From positions 150,124,199 to 150,188,198 of the forward strand of contig OX235279.1 in the NCBI GenBank assembly GCA_944472155.2: a DNA stretch of 64,000 bases. Direction: 5' to 3'. A model generated the notes under the pieces. That model ran no database searches and was not told the DNA's origin. It saw only the letters and a program-made list of their open reading frames with translations. The stretch's first letter is position 1. Every line of letters starts with the position of its first letter. Below are positions 26,201 to 39,306 of this stretch, piece after piece. Both the position numbers and the translations under genes were made by a program. This stretch comes from Trichobilharzia szidati (lineage: Eukaryota > Platyhelminthes > Trematoda > Strigeidida > Schistosomatidae).

Positions 26201-29200
26201 TTTTCATACTTCTAATGTATTTATTTATTCACTGAATGAAATAACACGAAGTAACACTTTTCAAACTTAGTGTTTCATGTTCCACTCTGATTTGATGTTT
26301 ACTGATTAAGCATAAGAAACTTTGTAAATTTTGAACAGTTTCAAAGCCATACCTCACTCTAACTTGTCAACCACTGATTCGCAACATCCGGGCTACTTCA
26401 CTTATATAGTATCTACGCTTCTATGTGGTCTACGGCGAATGAAACTAAATTCAGTGGTCGGTGCCAACGGTACAGGATAGATTTAATACATTCAAACTGC
26501 ATGCAGCATGTACAGCACATTGACCGAAGATGGTGAATGCTTTTACACACAGATACGAGAGGAAATTCTATTATGGTTTCTTAACAAGGAAAGGATGGTT
26601 TGATTGACTTCTACCATTGTGACTGGTCTCAACAATGAGTTTATGTAAACCTCCCGTGTTCTCCCCACTTCATTAAACAAAGGAGATATTAGATGTTAAT
26701 AAGAAAAAAACATTTCTGACTTAATCGTTTTGTACTCTTCCTTTGTCAGCACTACTGTTATTATTGATTTCTTCACATGCGACAGTTTTTGGGATTATTT
26801 CACTTGCTCCTTTTAGTAATACGATTTCATTTGTAATAAAATACACCATTCTACCTAACTTTATCTAGTGGTGGCATTGATTTCACACCCCTTTATAACA
26901 TCTGTACATCCGATGAACGATTTCACATATTACATAACCTGCCTTGTTATCATTCAATGTTTAACTGTGCTGATAATTATATATATATCTAAACCATAGA
27001 TGTTACGCATTTCCTGGAATAATTTGAGTTCCGAGTCAGATTAAGTCATTATAAAATTACTTAAAATAATCCAAGCGTGTTCAGAAAATGTAAATGAGAT
27101 TTTTCCGAACGTTTCACTGTGTAAGCCACAGCTTCTTCAGCAGAATTATTCAGATTTTATTAATTATCCAAATAATATAGTCAAAAAATTATACAATTTG
27201 GAGTGAACTCCTTAATAGTTCACTTAATGTAAAGACACAGCTAAATAACTTCAAAGAGTATTTACCTTCGAACCCTCTAATTCTTTAGAGAAAGTTAGAG
27301 GATTTCATCATGAGTTGATATCACTTTGAGAACCCCTGGAAGACCTGGGTACAGCAGGTTGAAAGTAAGGCAGTAACCCATCGAAGATGACATTGCGAAG
27401 TGGTCGCGCTATGTCATGAATTGGAAGAAGTAAGAATTCATGGGCTGGCCATTTGATTGGGTGCCAGTGGCTTAATGGTCTACGAGCTCGCCTTGTAAAC
27501 AGAAGGTCTTGGTTTCGAACCCTGGCGGTGGATGCGAACTGATGAAGAATCCCAAACTAGGACAAAACGGCTGTCAGTACTCCTAGGTCTTCCAATGGTT
27601 CTCTAACCGGCGTCAGCTCATGATGAAATCCTCCAACCAATGAAACAAAATCCCTGCAAAACCAATACTTGAATATCTTTTTATAAAAAGCTTTGGTGAT
27701 TGTCAAAGATATGTTTCCGAAAATGATACTAAACAAATGTGTCTATAGGATAAAATATTCAGAATGTGAGGCCGGGGTTTGGTCCCCGGCCGACGCACAC
27801 CTTTACCTACCTAAGCCAGTAGTAAAAATGGTAAAGAGAGAAGGTTGGACAGGAGGCTAGCAACCCCATCTCGTAAAAATAAAACCACTGCTACCGAAAC
27901 TTCAAGACTCCAGCTTGATGTCCTATGTTCCACCGGGAACGTAAAGGAATAAAAAGTAAAGTATTTGAACGTATTTATTCAACTGTATTTGAGTAGCCTA
28001 GCTAGAGTGGCTTTACTGCATATCTCCGCTAATTGTAGAATAGCAGTCCGTTGCTACGGTGATTTAATGACAAGTTACATTCTTCATATTCTCTTTTTAG
28101 GTTAAATTTCACATTAAACACATATTATAGGTGGCATTATTCTCTTGAACGGAGTTACATTTGCTTCACTTTTATCAGAAAATCTTGTTTGATACACTGG
28201 TATCTGGGCTGTGTAATGGATTAAAGGATGAAGAAAGTTCAAAAGTTAAACGTTTATTTTATAGATTTTCATGAAATAATACTGGCGTATTTATTGAAAC
28301 TCACTAATATCCACAAGATAAAGGTGGGGCCACTTCTTCAAAAAAGGAATATGCCATATAATCGTCCGTCTAGCTACATATCAGTTGATTTCAGTCGACA
28401 ATTTGACATTAGTCATTACAAACATGTGATCATTGTGTACAACATTTTACTATGGTTACAAATTTCTACTAATAGTTGATCTACGAATGCGTTCACTTTA
28501 ATTTATGTTCAGTATAATGTTGTTTTGATATTCTGAATACGCTAGGATTATTTTAGATATTTTATAATGTGACCATAATTACAAATATATCGTGGTAAAT
28601 AACATCAATATTATTATTATTATTCCCACCTATTGACTAAATTACCTAAGGGAATACTGGTTGCAAAAAGTAGAGTACAACCTGACAATGAACTCCTTCG
28701 CCAATTAATGCATTCTTAAATACATCTTCATCAAAATAACCTGTAAAGTGTCTAATATTAATCTCTTCAAGGTCACGCTCCCATGCATAAGTTTAACGCT
28801 AAATTATTATTGATTCATTTGAATCTCAGTCACATGATCACCTCTTAATTATTATTATTACATTAAAACAGAAGGTGGTGAGTGTAATACAAGTACAGCA
28901 ATCATGAATAGTATCATTAAATAATTAAATCTAATGAATTAAATAAAACCATTCACTAAATGAATAAAATAATTTTAATACTACTGATAATTGCAATAAA
29001 TAAAATTCATTGGAAATTTACTGAAAGCCACATACTACAGAACAACTTAACACCTAATCAATCAAACATAAGATTCTATTCAAAATTAATACATGATAAG
29101 AAAACTTCGAGTCTAACTAAAGAGCATAATGTCATTGGAAATCATATTAATTTAGTGCATAAAAGGAATCTGAAACAATATGGGAATAGAAAACAGCATT

Positions 29201-32200
29201 TTCAACGGCATAAACGAGCGGTTACATATCAGTATCATCAGTCGAAATTAGCAAACCAGTATACCGTGGAAATGATACCTATATTTAAAGAAAATATTGC
29301 CTATGATAAATGGATATACTTTCGTGTTTGTTCAAAACCAGTGAGTTTGTTGTTGATATTATTATTCTGTTTCTCTTTGTTTTTCATTAATAAATGGGGT
29401 AATAAATCAAATGAAGACTGCACTACCATTATAAGTATTTCAGCTTGATTAGTGCCCATTGGCAATGCCTTTGACTCCAGCAGTGAAGGGACTTCAGTAC
29501 GACCGAGGATGCACCAAAACACCTTACTGACAAGTGCCAAAACCCTCGAGGTCGAGGGTTTTCCACCGACTGCTTCCAACCACTTAATATGAATTCAGAG
29601 TATACTGGGACTACCAGTCTTTTAAATTAGTGGCCACATTGTAACTCCACTAATAAGCTTCAGTCGTCATCAACAACACATGAATGAAGCAGAAAAAAAT
29701 CGAAGAAAGCATCTGGGCAGTTAGCTTGTGTTATAATTACATTACTATGATTAATTCATGTAGCTCAGAGTCAGTGGTTCATTGGCAGAGTGCTCGTCAA
29801 CCACGCATTTGGTCCAAGATGTCTATCCTAAACCTCACTAAGCCAGTAGTAAGACTGGCAGTGGGGGGAGGGTAAGTTCAGGCGTTCGGCTAGCAAACCG
29901 ACCTCATAAAAATGAGACCACTGCTGCCAAAACTCCAAAGCTCTAGTCTGAAGCCCAATCTTCCATGAGAAACGTAAAGGCATAAAATAATGAATAAATA
30001 AATAATGGTCTCTGAAAGCGAGTATTTGTCACTGTCATGAAAAAGGCTTAGTGTCCTTGTATTTTATAAAGATTGACTTTGTTAAATTCTTCTATAACCA
30101 TAATCAGTAAGCACTGACTCAGAAGTAATATTTTTTGATAACCTTAGACAATAAACAGCTAGTTAGTCTATTTGTACCGAGGATTATTAGGCTCATGACG
30201 TTAAACAAACCGATATTTGTGAAAGGAGATCGATACATAACCATTCAGGGTTCTAATGTTGCTTTGTCTAACTTTTTCTGTAAAAGGATTCAAACTGATT
30301 CACTCTTCACTTTCTGAAGTATTTTTCCCAACTTTGTAACTTTCTCTTTCATGGATTGCGCTTCAGTTCATTCTGCTTTACTGTACGACTATTAGCAATT
30401 GACTCTCAGTGTTTAGGATACGTGAAACTAACAAGTTTTGACAGTGAATATTCATACAACATTACTTTACTAGTTGAAACATGGTAATCATCATTCCCTT
30501 GGATTAAAGGAACACTCTGTTCACTGACGTCTTTTTAGCCGTCATCAAGATTGTCCATAATCTTTTATTTCCTCCTCACATGGCCTCCTTCATATCATCC
30601 TCAGACACGCAACTCGTTACTTCTCATTTGGCTTGCCCTCGAAAGCCCTTCCTGAGTGATTTCTCCTCAGCGTATGTTCCATTCATCTCCATTTCTTTAG
30701 GAATATTTATTGAGCAGTAGGTTCTTGTTTGGTGTGTTGATGAAGTTCCTTTTCGCTTATGCTTCCCGGCCGTCTAGTCTTTTGAATGAGGCGAAGGCAG
30801 TTTGTTCAAAATGCTCTTGATGACGAGTGTATCAAGTCTTTGAATCATATAAAAGCAATGATTTGAAAATTCGGGTCCTGTGCCTTGTGCTGACTGCTGC
30901 GGATCTCCCCACTGATTTCAAAGTAGTGAAGACCTGTCTTGGTCTCCTGATTAGCTCGCAACTTCGACATACTCATCTGTGATCTTTACAGTTGAAGTAA
31001 TTCTGGCAAGGTAAGTGAAAGAGAAGACTTTCTTTAGATTTCTCCATTGTTAGGGACTGGTGCTTATTGTTGACAATGTGGTATCTTCGTCAACCTTGCC
31101 TTCTCCATATTCACCAGAAATCATGCCTTCACTGACTCGTTTGTCAACTTGTTTGTTTTCTCCTGTAGATATTCGAGTTTTAGTGACATCAGACACAAGT
31201 CATCTGCAAAATCCAGATCAATCTAAAGTATATTCCTGTCTTCCCACTCCCAAAGGTCTGCCCTTGTAATCAGGAATATTATCGGCTTTGCTAAGCTTCC
31301 TGTTTTGAATTACTTGGCTTATGATATCGCTACACAGCTATTGAATGAGGCTTATAAACGCCTGCAACCCCTGCACTCCATAGTGTCTAAGTAGTTTGTG
31401 AACCCAGATTTGAATTTGTGCTTGTTACTCCCATGATAGGGGATTGTCTCAGACAGACGCATGGACAGTACATTATTTAAAAAAGACATTCCCAGCACAG
31501 GACTCAGAACTACGGTGAAACGATGCGATTTAACATACATTTTATTGATATACCAAGTGAGAAAAATTGACCTCCTCCATGTCGATACTAGGTCCCAAGA
31601 CGGTTTACAATTGAGTGAAACTCAAATATCACGAAGTTAACGGAGTAACCTAAAAACTAACAAAGAACTGAATTACAGCATCACAGCCATCCAGTAGTAA
31701 TTGTGGCGTAGTGCTGTGTTGTAGAATAAAAAGCAAGTCAGAAAACCGTCTAGATTTTCCAGTCTTTCAACAGTTATTACATTGACGGCCATTCATTATA
31801 TAGAAGTATCTTCGATCAGTTTCTCCTAGACCTCTTTATATGGAATATATATTTTTTGAACAAAAACCTTGTTTTTATATATTCAAACATTATTTTAGTT
31901 CGGAGCAAATGAAGAACAACAACACGCCACACTGGAACCACATAGACGAGTCTACTTAACTCGATCATCATGTTCCGCAAAGGATAAAAAGAGGCCAGCA
32001 TTCGATATTCGTTACCATTTAATTGTCTACCTAGACTACTCAATTGTAGCCACTTATGATTTGTATCGGAAGCGTACGTATATTTATTATACCGAGTTAA
32101 ATTCAAATTTCTATTTTTGGTCACATAATTCTGGCAACATTGTACTATTTGCATTTCGTCCGTTATCTAAACATCAGAATCAATATTTTCGTGTAGAAAT

Positions 32201-35200
32201 TAATATGTTACCATTACGCACACAATGGTCATCTAATATGAATATGTTCGATTTTAATGTGAATAATTATCATAAAAATGATATTTCATTTGGTGCTGCT
32301 TCTCTACTAGTCAATTTTCGTTTAAAATTTAAACAGTCTGCTAGTGCACCTATTGAATTTAAATTAAATTCAAATGAATCACTACAATTATATCAATTAT
32401 ATTCAAATATTTTAATGAATATAACTGGAGATAATGATGCCAATAATAGTAATAATAATGTAGAAGAAGTGCATACATACTTAGACAGTCGTTATAATCA
32501 ATTAATCAAGATAACTAATCAATTAATCAATTGTGAAATATCGAACCCCTTATTAATTTCTGATTTAATGGATGAATTAATAATCTTGGAAAGTGAGTAT
32601 CAAATGCATAATATTTCTGAAGGTGTATTTTCTAGGCGAAAGAATACTTTAGAGAGGGATGCCATTGATGATTCCACTGATATTCAAACAGCACAATTAG
32701 CTTTAATACGTATAATACCAATAGGAAGCATAATAAATATAACTTGTAAAGGTAATATGCCAAGCACACATCAAACTGGTGATAATATTGATTTACGTGT
32801 ACATTATGATTCAAAATTATGGAAATTCATCTCCGGATCAATAATTCAATCAAACTCACTTTATAATATCAATAAATTGAAAACTGTTCAATTAACTTTA
32901 GAAGCTATTTTAGAAACATGGAAAAATTATTATGATTATAATTCATCAATGTTGATTAATACACCTCAGGTGAATGATTACACAACTAGTTTACTGTGCG
33001 AAATGTACAACCCATTGAACCTAATCAATCCGATAGAATTCAATAATCAGGATTATATACATTTCGCTATAGTACCTAAAGAAATATATCAATCTCTTGT
33101 AGAAAGGCAACAGAATAAATATGATCTATTATTTGGTAATGCCAATGTTAGGAAACTTTATTCCCAATACTTTACAAAACAAAAACATCCAGTCATCCGA
33201 CGAAATCAGTCAGTCGGCAGTCAAGATGTTCTTGATCACTACAACTATGACAATCATCTTGGTATTTCAGTTAGCAGTGATAATGGCCTATGGAGTGTAC
33301 ATATGCTGAGGTTGTCAACAATGAAATTCACTGTGATTATTTGTTCTCTTGTTGTAGTCGCTTCACTTATATTGTTTATCATAAGAGAAATAATCAAAAT
33401 ACGTAGACTTCATAATATTCAACAGGACAGCAGGGCTTTATCAGCTTTGTCGGTATTGAGAAGGAGGAGAGTAACAGAAGCAACAACGCCTGCAGCGGGT
33501 GAAATGAACCGTAGTCGACCTTTTTCACCACCACCACCACCTAGATGTTCAAGCGTAGATATTTATGGTAAGTGTGTTTGTCATTCACAATATGTATGAC
33601 AAGTGCTTCTAGTTTATTTATGCAGTTCACATGTGAAACTTTGTGACTTATTGAATATTTTTGAATTTCCGGTTATTTTCGATTAAATCGGTCTCTTCTG
33701 ACATATCAGTTTCTATTATGGCCCTCGAGTGGCACCCGAACGGGAAATTACGAGTTGGGAGTCCGAGGGTGAGATGGATGAGATCGTGTGAGGAAGAAGT
33801 GAAAACTGATGGGTAATCCTGGTGGGAGCTAAAAAAAAGGATGTATAGAACAGAGTGAAATGGAGTTGTGATGTTGAAACTCTATGCTCCACTAGGAACC
33901 CAAAGGAATAACAAAAAAATATTATTAAATGAATAGTCGAACATATTTGATTGATATTTCCTAACAGTTGAATTTATGGCGCGTGTTTTGTCCTATTTAC
34001 GACTCGTTTACTTAGATGTGCCTCTATCTTAATGAGGGATGGTGGCCTCAGTGAGACTCAAACTCAACATTTACTATTTCCACTGAGCTATGAGAACCAC
34101 TCCTTGTCTAACGGATGGCTTTTACTATAATTACTGGTTCTTTGGGTTCCGAGTGGAAAATAGGATTTCAACGATACGTCTTCATTTCACTCAGTTCTCT
34201 CCTGTCACTTTTAACTAGCTTTGTGACTGCTCACAAGCTTTCGTTTCCTCCGCACACAATCTTCTGACATGTTACCCTCCGACTTCTGAAGTCATCGGTT
34301 CGTATTTGGGTTTCACTTGGGGCCTCCTCTGGCGTTTGATTTCATCTGAGTAACTTCCCATAATATGACCATCCTATCTCCATTTTCTTCTGTGTATTTT
34401 TGAGCAGTAGGCTGTTTGCTGTTTTGATGGGCACACGTGTTGATGGAAGTCCGCAGCTTGATGGAAATGCATTTGGTGATACAAGCATCGAGTCTTTGAA
34501 ACACACTGACTTTTCATTTTCTAAGAAGTGTTATGTGTTTTGAAGTTTCCTTCAGCTTAGTTAACTAAACCAAAACGGAAGCTGAGTGCTGAAACCCACT
34601 CCTAGTCAGCACACGTGAAAATGCCATTGGTAAAACATTTTAGCCTGACTTCAAAGGAATATTTTAACTGATATTTATTAGCAATTCTTATATGTGAATA
34701 ATAATCCTGTTCTGCATCTAAAATACATTTCCACTATTGACAGATGTTTGAAGGCAGTCGACACGAAGGATTGATAGAATTCAGTCAGCAGCAAAGACAG
34801 GACACATCACCTTAAATACTTCCTTATGACTATTCAATACATTTCCAGTGTACCGTATTATTATCATTATTCCTTTGCCTTCCGAGTGGAACATAGGGCT
34901 TCAACAACACATCTCCACTTTGTTCTGTTTTCTGCCGTCTTCTTCAGCTGGGTCCACGATTGACCAAACTCTCTGATCTCCAACCTCACACGATCTCCTC
35001 CATGTCACCCCTGCACCGACGATCCACCAGCTGCTTCCCATTTGGATTCCACTCGAGCGATGGCCTGCATTGGGCGCGATATCATTCGACGGTTTCATCA
35101 ATGTATGCCCGATCCATCTCCACTTTCTCTTACATGCTTTTTGAGCGATCGACTCATGGTTGGTTTGTTCCCACAGTTTCTTGTTGTTTATTCTTTCTGG

Positions 35201-38200
35201 CCATTTGATCTTCAGTATGGAGTGAAGGCAGCTATTGATGCAAGGCCACAACCTGTTGGAAATCGTTTTCGTACCACGCCAAGTTTCTGACAATGTACCG
35301 TGCAGCTTTCCAATTTGTCTGTGTACTAATAAAAGATGCAGTCGCGAATATTATTATTATTCCCATCAGGTTCCCAGTAAAACACAGGGTTTCAGCTGCA
35401 CATCTTATTTCAGTCTGTACTCTGAAGTCCTGTTTAGATGGCTCCCCGATCGCCAATTGACCATCATCTCTTCCATGTCACTGTCAGACCCACGCCCAAC
35501 TCGTCGTCTCCCATTTGTCTTCCACTCCACGGCCTGGCGCTCGATTTCACTCAACAGTTTCCTCACAGTGTAACCAATCCACCTCTATTTTCTTTTTCAT
35601 ATTTTTTGGGCAGCAAGTTCTTGGTTGGTTGGTTTCCAGAGTCCCTTGTTGCTACTCCTCCCTAACTGGTCATGTGATGTCCAGTTTTGAGCTAGCAAGG
35701 GCAGCTGTTGACAGAAAACTAAAGCCTGTAGTAAATGCTTTCGGTGATACGCTAAGTCTTTGAACCATTCAGAAACAGTGACTTGTTATTACTGTTAAAA
35801 ATCCGAATTTTGTTTCTCTTTGCTGAGTTGAGAAGATTTCCACACCGATTTCGGAATTCGACATATTCATCTCTGCGGTGTGTCTGTATTTGAATTAATA
35901 CTGCTTAGATAAATCAAGGAAGTGATCTACTTTGAATTTCTATTGTTGGTATTGATTAGCGCTTATTTTTTGTCGTTGGTCGGGTTGGGTTCCTTCATTA
36001 CCTCTGTCTTCTGTATGTTCACTTCGATCAATTGCTATAGCGTGTCTGGTATCTACTTTATATGCATGGATGAGTAACATCATGACTATTCAGGAGAATA
36101 TCCAGACATTAGGTAGTAAAGACTAGATTTACTTAATAATGGGACAACTGAAGATTATTCATCAATGAAAGACAATCTCTTATTTCAGTTATTTATCAAT
36201 ATTCATGGTGCGTTGGTGGCACAGCGGTTTAGACGCACGCCGACCATGCAAATGGCCCCGGGGTTCGATCCCCAGCCGACTCACTCCTCTACCTCGCTAA
36301 GCCAGTAATAAAAGCTGGTAAGGAGGGAAGGTTGGGCATGAGGCTAGCAACCCCATCCTGTAAAAATAAACACTTCTGGCCTGTAGCTTGAAGCCCTATG
36401 TTCCACTGGGAATGTGAAGGAATAAAAAAATCAATATTCATTCCATTTATCCACTTTTCACTTTGTTATTTATTATTAATATTATTCCACTAGATATTTT
36501 CAGAAATTGGTTATATCCTTCACTTGCAAATCATCCACACGGAACAGGCGATGAAACAGTCAGACATCCAGGAATGCTAAACAGACAAAGACGTAATGCA
36601 CAGTCGACAACAAATTCCTCTAGTCATCTAATCAATGAAGAAACACCGAGTGTAACAAATCCACTGAATGGTAGTAATGGTAATAGCAGCAGCAGCAGTA
36701 GCAGTAGTAATTACCCACAGCAACAGTCACTGTCAACATCTGTCCAACCGCATCGACCAAATCATACTGAAGAGAATGGAAGAGGTGTAGTAAATCAGAT
36801 GAAACAAACAGATCAGGCGACAAGAATGTCAACAACAGACTTCCATGATTTACCACCATCGTATGAATTAGTTGAAAAGTTGAAACAACAAGTAAAAGAC
36901 ACCCAAAACTAAGTGTTTGTTCGCTTCTGCTTGGCTGCGTTTTTGTGTGCTTGTATGTGTGTGTGTTCTAAATACATAGAATTCATATCGAAATCTATCC
37001 TCTGATCAATTCGTCTTCTTTTATCTCAGCTTCAAATATTTTCTAGTTTGTCGCTTTTATCTTCTTGTGTAGTAACATTCTGAGATTTATTTAAGAAATG
37101 AAAATATGGAGATGTGTGTTCTACTAGCCCCCGCCCCTTCCACACCAAAAAAACCCATTTCAGGCAGAAAAACAATGAAATTATTTATCAACATATGATT
37201 AGTGTGACCAAAATAACTAAATTCATTAAATAGTTATATACAAAATATTTGGTTTATTTTTGCATTTTTGATTACAAAAAATATTCTTGATAGAAGAGGT
37301 TCAAAGTGTTATATGTTGACAGTATTATTAATATTGATCTCGAACTTCCTATTGATTGGTCACACTGGACCAAAACATCATGGGTTCCGGTGACATATCA
37401 GCTTCTGATTCTATGGATGAGTCGATGATGCCTTATGGTTGAATTGATAATATTGATTCTAATTGGTGGTAGTTGCGGTAACTGTGAATGCAATTCACAT
37501 GAACCATTAGTGCTTCCTAGCCAGATCAAACTGATCTTAACACTAGGCAGCCGTTTCGCTCGCCAGTGGCTGTGTTCATCAACAGTATGCCAAGTTCGAC
37601 TCAGCTCTGAGGGACAAATCAGCTCAAGCCACCCAAACTCTGACTAGTTACTCGAGCTAACTCGTAATTTGCAAACTGATTCATGATTTGCAATCTACAC
37701 AATTCGAGGAAGTGAAATCTCATCAGAGTTTCCTTTGCAAACCAAAAATATCGATATCACAAAGTGTTAACCGTGAAGTCATGATTTTACGGCTAACATA
37801 GAGGCCTGTTCATCCTATCGCAAAAAATATGACTCAATTGTCATCTTAAATGGCAATCAAGAAAGTAAGTACTGGTTGACTGAAATAAGTAGGCGGATGC
37901 CTCTTACATTAATCAGTAGTACCTGGCTACCGAGCATTTTCATTTGTATCCATTAGTAGTTGCCTTGCTGATAGTTGATTCCTTTTTCTTTTGAATCCTA
38001 ACTCATTTTAACACAACTCCTGACAGACTTTCGTGAAGGTGATGTAGGCTATAGTAAACTCCACACATACCTCACAAGTCGAGATTTTAGTTGAACTCTT
38101 CCGCTTTTTGTAAAGCTCACAGTCAGCTTAAAACAACCGAAGACAGCCACTTAAGTAATGAAGGAAGCTAAAAAGTCCTTTCCATAAATAAGCGTTTTAT

Positions 38201-39272
38201 CAAGTGTTGGTTTGTGAGGTTTTGATTGGCTAGACGATTGATCACTAGCTGACATCAGTTACAGAACCAATGGAAAACCTCGTAGTATGGGACTCTGGGT
38301 CGGGTCTCAGTGGCTCAACGGTCTATGAGCTTCCCTGCTGGGTTCGAACCCTGGCGGTGTGTGCGTACTATTGGCGATTCTCAAACTAGAACGAAATATT
38401 TGACGGTCGAGTACTCCCATGTTTTCCAAATAAGTGCTTATTCATTGATGAAGTAAGCTTCAAAGCCTGTAAAGGTGAATTTATACTAAAAATGAAACTG
38501 ATGACAAGCTAGTTTTGGATGGTGGGACGGAGAGAAAGTAAAACAATTCATACAACGACCTAGAACGTGCTTCTAAAGGTAGAAAACTAAAACTATACAT
38601 TAGCAAATACAACAATGAAAGTAGGGATGCTGAAGTTAGAAGAAAGTGGTAAATCGTGATTAGATGTGAATTGGGTTGGTTGAGTATCCACATAACAAAT
38701 GTGGAGGTGAAGAAAATCAATAACTAGTAAAATATGCAAGAAAGGAGTATTTAAGAGGGATAATATTGAATAACTCCGTAAAAGCAGTATCCAACATTTA
38801 GGAAGGAGTTTAAAGCTATGGTAAAATAGCTGGGACTGAACAAACGTTTTTGGCTGATACAGTTCAGCATAATATTGAGAACTAGTAATACGCTATTTCA
38901 ACTGGAATCGACTTGTATTAGCCTTTTATATAGCCATGTTGAATAGTGTTCGGATGTGCATTTGGAAAATGCTCTCTCTCTCTCTGTTTTGAGCAGCCTA
39001 TATAACCAGCTCCAAAGGTGAATTTGTGGGAAGAGAAAGATTCTTATTTACTCAAGAAGTGGCCTTTATGCCTCGACAAAAGAACACCTATTGAATGCAC
39101 AGATATTTGAGATGATGATCTTTAAAGTTTTGATTTATCGGTGTAGGTTTGCAAAATTTAAATTGGATAATATTTGATGCTGATGGTGCCACAAGTGGTG
39201 TCTTTTTTTGAAATTGTACGAAATGCTTTTAAATTTTAGCGAAATTCCCATTTTAAACCAAAACGTTGATTA

Positions 39273-39306
<34 letters not shown>

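Noticed and set aside
31490..31520. Possible hammerhead fragment (GGACTCAGAACTACGGTGAAACGATG)
   Set aside because: Only the GAAAC-side similarity is present; no tRNA head, no core box and no flanking Sm-alpha sequence.
36484..36912. Alternative acceptor TTTTCAG at about 36501 for the last exon of the nested gene
   Set aside because: It shifts the frame and gives a stop within about 25 codons, whereas the acceptor at 36493 keeps the long open frame.
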